The position numbers and the translations under genes were made by a program. From Leifsonia shinshuensis (GTDB lineage: Bacteria; Actinomycetota; Actinomycetes; Actinomycetales; Microbacteriaceae): a stretch of 64,000 bases of DNA. The notes under the pieces are model-generated. The model worked only from the letters and a program-made list of their open reading frames with translations. It was not told the origin of the DNA and searched no databases. The stretch covers positions 620,001 to 684,000 of the forward strand of contig NZ_JAHHZQ010000004.1 in the NCBI RefSeq assembly GCF_022606355.1. The letters run 5' to 3'. Positions within the stretch are counted from its first letter, which is position 1; each line of letters opens with the position of its first letter. Of the stretch, positions 59,270 to 64,000 are shown one piece after another.

Positions 59270-60088
59270 GTGACGGATGCGCCGATTGGGATCTTCGACT
59301 CGGGGGTCGGCGGGCTCACCGTCGCCCGAGCCATCCGCGATCAGCTCCCGAACGAGTCCCTTCTCTACGTCGGCGACACCGCTCACTCGCCGTACGGTCC
59401 CAAGTCGATCGCCGATGTGCGCCGCTATTCACTCGAAGTTCTCGACTTCCTGGTCGACCAGGGCGTGAAGCTCCTGGTCATCGCGTGCAACACGGCCTCC
59501 TCCGCCATGCTCCGCGACGCGAGGGAGCGCTACTCGGTCCCGGTGGTCGAGGTCATCCAGCCGGCCGTCCGGCGCGCGGTCGCCGCGACTCGCACCGGCC
59601 GCGTCGGCGTGATCGGCACGGCGGGCACGATCTCGTCGCGCGCCTATGAGGACGCATTCGCCGCCGCGCCGTCGCTGCAGCTGTTCACGCAGGCCTGTCC
59701 GCGCTTCGTCGAGTTCGTCGAGGCCGGGATCACCAGCGGAGACGAGGTGCTGCGGGTCACTGCCGAGTACCTCCAGCCGCTCCGCGACGCCGACGTCGAC
59801 ACCCTCGTGCTCGGCTGCACCCACTATCCCTTCCTCAAGGGCGCCATCTCCTACGTCATGGGGGAGGGCGTCTCGCTCGTCTCGAGCGACACGGAGACGG
59901 CCAAGGACGTCTACCGCACGCTGGTGAGCGGAGGCCTCGAACGTCGCGAGTCCACGCCGCCGACCATCCGCTACGAGGCGACCGGCCTCGACGCCGACTA
60001 CTTCCTGCGCCTCGCGCACCGCTTCATCGGCCCGGAGATCTACCGGGTCGACCTGGTGCAGACCGGCGTGATCGACCTCCCGCAGTGA
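59270..60088 (+). CDS. murI: Glutamate racemase
   Basis: 272 residues from GTG 59270; a TTG at 59261 overlaps the -10-like TAGGCT and is less likely. Converts L-glutamate to D-glutamate for peptidoglycan. Catalytic cysteines are C73 (VIACNTASS) and C183 (LGCTHYPFL), with D10 (FDSGVGGLT) and H185. First of three genes with rph and rdgB, an order common in actinobacteria. Cytosolic. Confidence 0.95.
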   Translation: MTDAPIGIFDSGVGGLTVARAIRDQLPNESLLYVGDTAHSPYGPKSIADVRRYSLEVLDFLVDQGVKLLVIACNTASSAMLRDARERYSVPVVEVIQPAVRRAVAATRTGRVGVIGTAGTISSRAYEDAFAAAPSLQLFTQACPRFVEFVEAGITSGDEVLRVTAEYLQPLRDADVDTLVLGCTHYPFLKGAISYVMGEGVSLVSSDTETAKDVYRTLVSGGLERRESTPPTIRYEATGLDADYFLRLAHRFIGPEIYRVDLVQTGVIDLPQ

Positions 60089-60141
60089 CCGCGGCCAGCC
60101 GGCCCGATCACGACCATCACCGACCCTCCGAGGAGACAACC

Positions 60142-60897
60142 GTGACCGAGACCACCCGTGCCGACGGCCGCACGCCCGACGGGCTGCGCCCCGTGACCAT
60201 CGAGCGCGGCTGGAGCCGTCAGGCGGAGGGCTCCGCGCTGATCTCCTTCGGCAACACGCGCGTGCTGTGCACGGCGTCGTTCACCAACGGAGTGCCGCGC
60301 TGGATGGCCGGCAAGGGCCGCGGCTGGGTGACCGCCGAGTACGCCATGCTGCCCCGCTCGACGAACGAGCGCATGGACCGCGAGTCGGTCAAGGGGCGGA
60401 TCGGCGGCCGCACGCACGAGATCAGCCGGCTGATCGGCCGCAGCCTCCGCGCGGCGGTGGACATGAAGGCGCTCGGCGAGAACACGATCGTCATCGACTG
60501 CGACGTGCTGCAGGCCGACGGCGGCACCCGCACTGCGGCGATCACGGGTGCGTACGTCGCGCTGGCCGACGCGCTCGAGTGGGGGCGCGACCATCGTTTC
60601 ATCGGCCAGAAGGCCACCCCGCTGATCGACTCCGTCTCCGCTGTCTCCGTCGGCATCATCGACGGTGAGCCGATGCTCGACCTGGCCTACGTGGAGGACG
60701 TGCGCGCCGAGACCGACATGAATGTCGTCGTCACCGGCCGCGGCCTGTTCGTGGAGGTGCAGGGCACGGCGGAGGGCGCGCCCTTCGACCGCAGGGAGCT
60801 CGACGCGCTGCTCGACCTCGCGCTCGCCGGCACGTCGCAGCTGGCCGAGGTGCAGGCCGCCGCGCTCGCCTCCTCCGAGCTCGGCATCGAGGGCTGA
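60142..60897 (+). CDS. rph: Ribonuclease PH
   Basis: 251 residues from GTG 60142, with AGGAG 6 nt upstream. Phosphorolytic 3'-5' exoribonuclease that trims tRNA 3' ends. Typical segments: [64 protein letters not shown] (phosphate-binding arginines), [20 protein letters not shown] and [20 protein letters not shown]. All split here for brevity. Forms a hexameric ring in relatives. Its TGA shares one base with the rdgB ATG. Confidence 0.97.
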   Translation: MTETTRADGRTPDGLRPVTIERGWSRQAEGSALISFGNTRVLCTASFTNGVPRWMAGKGRGWVTAEYAMLPRSTNERMDRESVKGRIGGRTHEISRLIGRSLRAAVDMKALGENTIVIDCDVLQADGGTRTAAITGAYVALADALEWGRDHRFIGQKATPLIDSVSAVSVGIIDGEPMLDLAYVEDVRAETDMNVVVTGRGLFVEVQGTAEGAPFDRRELDALLDLALAGTSQLAEVQAAALASSELGIEG

Positions 60898-61493
60898 TGG
60901 TGCGCGTCGTCCTCGCCACGCACAACCGTCACAAGGCACTGGAGTTCCAGCAGATTCTCGGCGACGCCGTCCCCGGCCTCGAGATCGTCGGGTACGACGG
61001 TCCCGAGCCGGTGGAGGACGGCGTGACGTTCGCCGAGAACGCCCTGATCAAGGCGCGTGCGGCCGCGGCGCACACCGGCCTGCCCGCCCTCGCGGACGAC
61101 TCCGGCATCTGCGTCGACGCCATGGGCGGAGCCCCCGGAATCTTCTCTGCACGCTGGGCGGGACGGCACGGCGATGCTCAGGCCAACCTGAGCCTCCTGC
61201 TGGATCAGCTCGCCGACCTCCCGGACGGCACGCGGGGCGCGCATTTCACGGCGACGCTGGCGCTGGTGACACCGGCGGGCGCCACGACCGTCGTCGAAGG
61301 CGTCTGGCCGGGGCGGATCGCTCGGGAGGCGGCAGGATCGCACGGGCACGGCTACGACCCGATCTTCGTGCCGGAGGGACACGACGCGACAGCGGCAGAG
61401 CTCGGCCCCGAGGTGAAGAACGCCGAGAGCCACCGTTCGCGTGCCTTCGCCGCGATCGTCCCCGCGCTGAAAGAGCTCGTGGCGGCCGGCTGA
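60897..61493 (+). CDS. rdgB: Non-canonical purine NTP pyrophosphatase (RdgB/HAM1)
   Basis: 198 residues, ATG overlapping the rph stop by one base. It hydrolyses dITP, ITP and XTP to monophosphates and so prevents mutagenic incorporation. Motifs: VLATHNRHKALEF, FAENALIKARAAA, LADDSGICVDAMGGAPGIFSARWAG (split), GYDPIFVPEG and ESHRSRAFA. Complete and cytosolic. End of the murI-rph-rdgB operon; about 100 bp of regulatory sequence for the next gene follows. Confidence 0.96.
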   Translation: MVRVVLATHNRHKALEFQQILGDAVPGLEIVGYDGPEPVEDGVTFAENALIKARAAAAHTGLPALADDSGICVDAMGGAPGIFSARWAGRHGDAQANLSLLLDQLADLPDGTRGAHFTATLALVTPAGATTVVEGVWPGRIAREAAGSHGHGYDPIFVPEGHDATAAELGPEVKNAESHRSRAFAAIVPALKELVAAG

Positions 61494-61517
61494 ACCGCCC
61501 CATTGGGCGTCGACTGA

Positions 61518-61538
61518 GAATGAGAACGGCACTCATTC
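61518..61538. promoter_or_regulatory. Perfect inverted repeat GAATGAG-N7-CTCATTC, candidate metal-responsive operator
   Basis: Arms 61518-61524 and 61532-61538 are exact complements; the site lies 57 bp before the CDF transporter ATG. Its ATGAGAACG half resembles actinobacterial Zur-type half-sites, but the second half is not a full match. Position before a zinc-type efflux gene makes metal regulation a reasonable inference. Confidence 0.5.
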
Positions 61539-61594
61539 CTATCTAGCGGGATCGCTGGCGGGCGGCGCCGACTTCGACATACCGTAGAAGAATC

Positions 61595-62497
61595 ATGAGT
61601 CACGATCACGGGCACTCCGCCAACCGCAACCGACTGCTGATCGCCATCGGCATCGTCGCTGTGGTGCTCGTCGTGGAGGCCCTCGGTGCGTGGCTCAGCG
61701 GATCGCTTTCGCTGCTGGCCGACGCCGGCCACATGCTGAGCGATCTCACCGGGCTCGTGGTGGCGCTGATGGCCACGATCGTGGCCGCGCGCCCCGCAAC
61801 CGACCGCCAGACCTTCGGTTTCCGGCGCGCCGAGGTCTTTGGAGCGCTGATCAACGGGCTCATCCTCGTGGTCGTCGCGGTCTTCGTCACGATCGGCGCC
61901 ATCGGGCGGCTCGTCTCCGGCGAGGCGGAAGTGCAGTCGGGGCCGATGCTGGTCGTCGCCGCCATCGGCCTCGTCGCCAACTTCGGCGCGCTGCTCCTCC
62001 TGCGGCCGTCCGCCGGTCACTCCATCAACATGCGCGGCGCCTACCTGGAGGTCTTCGGTGACCTGATCGGGTCCGTCACCGTCATCGTCGCCGCCGTCGT
62101 GATCATGGTCACGGGTTTCCAGGCCGCCGACGCGATCGCCTCGCTCCTCATCGCCGCCTTCATCGTGCCGCGCGCGGTGCTGCTTCTGCGCGACGTGGTG
62201 CGGGTGCTCAGCGAGGCTGCGCCGGCCGACACGGATGTCGCCGAGATCCGCGACCACATCCTGGGCACGGCCGGCGTCGTCGCGGTGCACGATGTGCACG
62301 TCTGGGCGATCACGTCAGGAGCTCCGGTCTTCACCGCCCACGTCGTCGTGGAGCCGGGGGTGTTCCGGTCGGGAGGAACGGGAAAGCTACTGGACGAGCT
62401 GTCGGGGTGCCTGTCGGCGCACTTCGATGTCGAGCACTCCACGTTCCAGCTGGAACCGGCCGAGCACGCCGCCCACGAGGACGAACTGCACCGCTGA
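61595..62497 (+). CDS. Cation diffusion facilitator (zinc-type efflux) transporter
   Basis: 300 residues. A His-rich start (MSHDHGHS) precedes six membrane helices (about 13-33, 39-62, 80-100, 114-132, 149-170, 175-195) and a cytoplasmic C-terminal domain. Transport-site residues are H46 and D50 (ADAGHMLSD) in helix 2, and EVFGD in helix 5, where the histidine of the usual HVLGD is glutamate. CzcD/ZitB relatives export zinc, cobalt or cadmium in exchange for protons. The acidic change in helix 5 might shift metal preference. A symmetrical hairpin follows. Confidence 0.92.
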   Translation: MSHDHGHSANRNRLLIAIGIVAVVLVVEALGAWLSGSLSLLADAGHMLSDLTGLVVALMATIVAARPATDRQTFGFRRAEVFGALINGLILVVVAVFVTIGAIGRLVSGEAEVQSGPMLVVAAIGLVANFGALLLLRPSAGHSINMRGAYLEVFGDLIGSVTVIVAAVVIMVTGFQAADAIASLLIAAFIVPRAVLLLRDVVRVLSEAAPADTDVAEIRDHILGTAGVVAVHDVHVWAITSGAPVFTAHVVVEPGVFRSGGTGKLLDELSGCLSAHFDVEHSTFQLEPAEHAAHEDELHR

Positions 62498-62530
62498 TGC
62501 AGTGACGCCGTTCGGGCGTCAGGACATCAG
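62494..62530. terminator. Symmetrical hairpin spanning the stop codons of convergent genes
   Basis: TGACGCC (62503-62509) and GGCGTCA (62515-62521) pair around GTTCG, and the outer pair CTGATG (62494-62499) / CATCAG (62525-62530) extends the structure. The outer arms contain the TGA of the transporter and the TGA of the convergent DedA gene, so one element could end both transcripts. Confidence 0.6.
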
Positions 62531-63246
62531 ACGTCGGGAGTGGGGCGCGGCTCGGTCGCCGCTGCGGCGGCCGCTGCGGCTGCCGCTTCGAGGCGCTTCT
62601 TCTTCGCCTTGTGCATCGACTGGAAGTAGTGGAACAGGGTCGGGATGAGCGTGAGGACGACCGCCCCGATGAGGATGACGTCGATGTAGCTCGAGACGAA
62701 CGAGGCCACGGGCGGGATGTAGCCGATCAAGTAGCCGAAGAAGGTGAGGCCCGCACCCCAGATCAGAGCGCCGATGGCGTTGTAGAGCGAGTACTTCTTG
62801 TAGTTCATGTGGCCGACGCCGGCGGCGACGGGGGCGAACGTGCGCACGATCGGGACGAAGCGGGCGAGGATCACGGCGAGCGCTCCGAAGCGGTCGAAGA
62901 ACGCATTGGTGCGGCGCACGTTCTCCATGCTGAACAGACCGGTCTCTTTGCGTTCGAAGATGCGTGGACCCGCCTTGTGGCCGATCAGGTAGCCGGCCTC
63001 GCCACCCAGGAACGCCGCGAACGCGATCGCGAGGCATACCCACCAGATGTCGATGCCGAAAACGGGGTGATCGCTGTGCGTCAGCAGGCCGGAGATCACC
63101 AGCAGGGTGTCTCCCGGGAGCAGGAAACCGACGAGGAGCCCGGTCTCGGCGAAGACGATGCCGCACACCACGAGCAGAGCCCACGGACCTGCAGCGGAGA
63201 TGATCGTGTGCGGGTCGAGCCAGGGGATGAGGCCGGCGTGCATCAT
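62527..63246 (-). CDS. DedA family membrane protein
   Basis: 239 residues from ATG 63246, with GGAG 7 nt upstream. The ATG shares its A with the TGA of the upstream acyltransferase gene, so translation is coupled. DedA hallmarks: FAETGLLVGFLLPGDTLLV, GGEAGYLIGHKAGPRIF, and the arginine-rich FGALAVILARFVPIVRTFAPVAAG segment. About five membrane helices. The C-terminus is a Lys-rich stretch and an alanine run. Members are linked to lipid (undecaprenyl phosphate) flipping and membrane homeostasis. Confidence 0.92.
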   Translation of the reverse strand: MMHAGLIPWLDPHTIISAAGPWALLVVCGIVFAETGLLVGFLLPGDTLLVISGLLTHSDHPVFGIDIWWVCLAIAFAAFLGGEAGYLIGHKAGPRIFERKETGLFSMENVRRTNAFFDRFGALAVILARFVPIVRTFAPVAAGVGHMNYKKYSLYNAIGALIWGAGLTFFGYLIGYIPPVASFVSSYIDVILIGAVVLTLIPTLFHYFQSMHKAKKKRLEAAAAAAAAAATEPRPTPDV

Positions 63247-64000
63247 CACGGGTCTCCAATTCGTTCGGTATGCGGACGTGCTGAGTTTAGTGGGGGCGGG
63301 CTGGACGTACCGTGCGAATGCGCGGGCGTTGACGAGCGCGGCGTCCAGCGCTGTCCGAGGATGAGGAACCTGGTCACGCGCGTCATCCGGAACAGCCGCT
63401 CCAGTGCGATCGAGCCGAACAGCGCGACGATCGTCGTCGACAGGATCGAGAACGTCACGTCGTGGATCCCGAGCGCGTCCAGGAGCGATCGACACCCCTG
63501 GATGAAGAAGAAGTGCAGCAGGAAGATCGCGTACGAGTGGGCGCCGATCCACTGGAGTGGGCGGGACGAGACGCGCACGAGCACGAGCAGCAGACAGAAC
63601 AGGACTCCGGCGAGATTGCCGAACCAGCCATCCGCGGATGGCGGTGCGCCGAGGACGTTGAGGACCACTGTGGTGCCGAAGGCGAGCACGAAGCCGCCGA
63701 GGGCGAGCGCGTGCCACCACCGCCGGGCTCCTCGCCAGTCGAATCGCCGGCACGCGATGCCCGCGAAGAAGAACAACGACAGGTAGAGGGCTCCCAGGAT
63801 CGAGGCGGGCGTGTAGTGACCCTTGGGCAGGAGGGAGGAGGCGACGAAGATCGCGCCGATCGCGGTGAGCATCCACGCTCGGCGGGAGAGCCAGCCGCGC
63901 GCGTCGAGGAAGGCGATCGCGAGGAAGCACCAGAAGATCGCCCAGATGAACCAGAAGTGCATGACCGGGATGATGTGCCACACCCACAGGGGGCGCAGGC
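63246..64000 (-). CDS. Acyltransferase 3 family membrane protein, 5' end cut by the window
   Basis: The frame runs from the window edge (reading ...RPLWVWHIIPVMHFWFIWAIFWC) to the TGA at 63246-63248, about 250 residues. Seven or so membrane helices with the family pattern GAHSYAIFLLHFFF near the C-terminal third are visible; the N-terminal catalytic histidine region lies outside. Relatives O-acylate surface sugars or lipids. The GTG at 63983 is internal to the protein. A soluble basic tail (RWTPRSSTPAHSHGTSS) ends it. Last gene before dedA in the same operon. Confidence 0.85.
   Translation of the reverse strand, partial: LRPLWVWHIIPVMHFWFIWAIFWCFLAIAFLDARGWLSRRAWMLTAIGAIFVASSLLPKGHYTPASILGALYLSLFFFAGIACRRFDWRGARRWWHALALGGFVLAFGTTVVLNVLGAPPSADGWFGNLAGVLFCLLLVLVRVSSRPLQWIGAHSYAIFLLHFFFIQGCRSLLDALGIHDVTFSILSTTIVALFGSIALERLFRMTRVTRFLILGQRWTPRSSTPAHSHGTSSPPPLNSARPHTERIGDP

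Overview
The window is about 70% GC with dense, short-spaced genes, many GTG starts, many 4-nt ATGA/GTGA overlaps and several apparently leaderless genes. Gene content and order (mrp with DUF1003 and MgtE-N genes, DUF3107, adnA-adnB, nudC, a UvrD2-like helicase, a DUF2342 protein, a PDZ/Lon-like protease and UPF0182) point to chromosomal DNA of an actinobacterium, most likely a member of the Microbacteriaceae (Leifsonia-like; the genus is inference). I see no insertion sequence, prophage or CRISPR array.

Layout. 1-10.9 kb: housekeeping and stress genes. These are an Mrp carrier ATPase with two small membrane/CBS partners, Xaa-Pro aminopeptidase back to back with a TrpH-like PHP phosphoesterase, a secreted transglycosylase-like protein, a DEAD-box RNA helicase facing a ferritin-like protein, and DUF3107. 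10.9-28.1 kb: the conserved genome-maintenance block AdnA-AdnB, a degenerate phosphotransferase, NudC, UvrD2-like helicase, an E1/cyclodehydratase-like protein, a DUF2342 protein, a PDZ-S16 protease and the UPF0182 membrane protein. 28.2-31.1 kb: two tail-to-tail ROK regulators and an isochorismatase-family hydrolase.

31.0-38.1 kb: a complete type I Wadjet anti-plasmid operon (jetA-jetB-jetC-jetD, minus strand) directly behind an initiator tRNA gene and its terminator. 38.3-44.2 kb: the most interesting region, seven plus-strand genes in which every junction is a 4-nt overlap. They encode a response regulator fused to a PIG-L deacetylase, an ATP-grasp ligase, a PHP phosphoesterase, a 51-residue membrane protein, a single-domain response regulator, a membrane PAS histidine kinase and a nitrilase. 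This looks like a two-component system whose output is small-molecule or glycan chemistry instead of transcription; I know of no characterised system with this make-up. It is preceded by a 26-bp palindrome.

44.2-54.6 kb: an aminotransferase, an HtrA-like protease, then a cell-surface glycopolymer locus in two parts: two GT2 glycosyltransferases with a CDP-alcohol phosphatidyltransferase, and a Wzm/Wzt-type ABC exporter with a LicC-like nucleotidyltransferase. 54.9-64 kb: an ABC transporter pair, DUF3039, nicotinate phosphoribosyltransferase, murI, rph, rdgB, a zinc-type CDF transporter with a candidate metal-responsive operator, DedA and a truncated acyltransferase at the window edge.

Intergenic regions hold several strong hairpin terminators and two 55-bp palindromes with the same ends that may belong to a repeat family.
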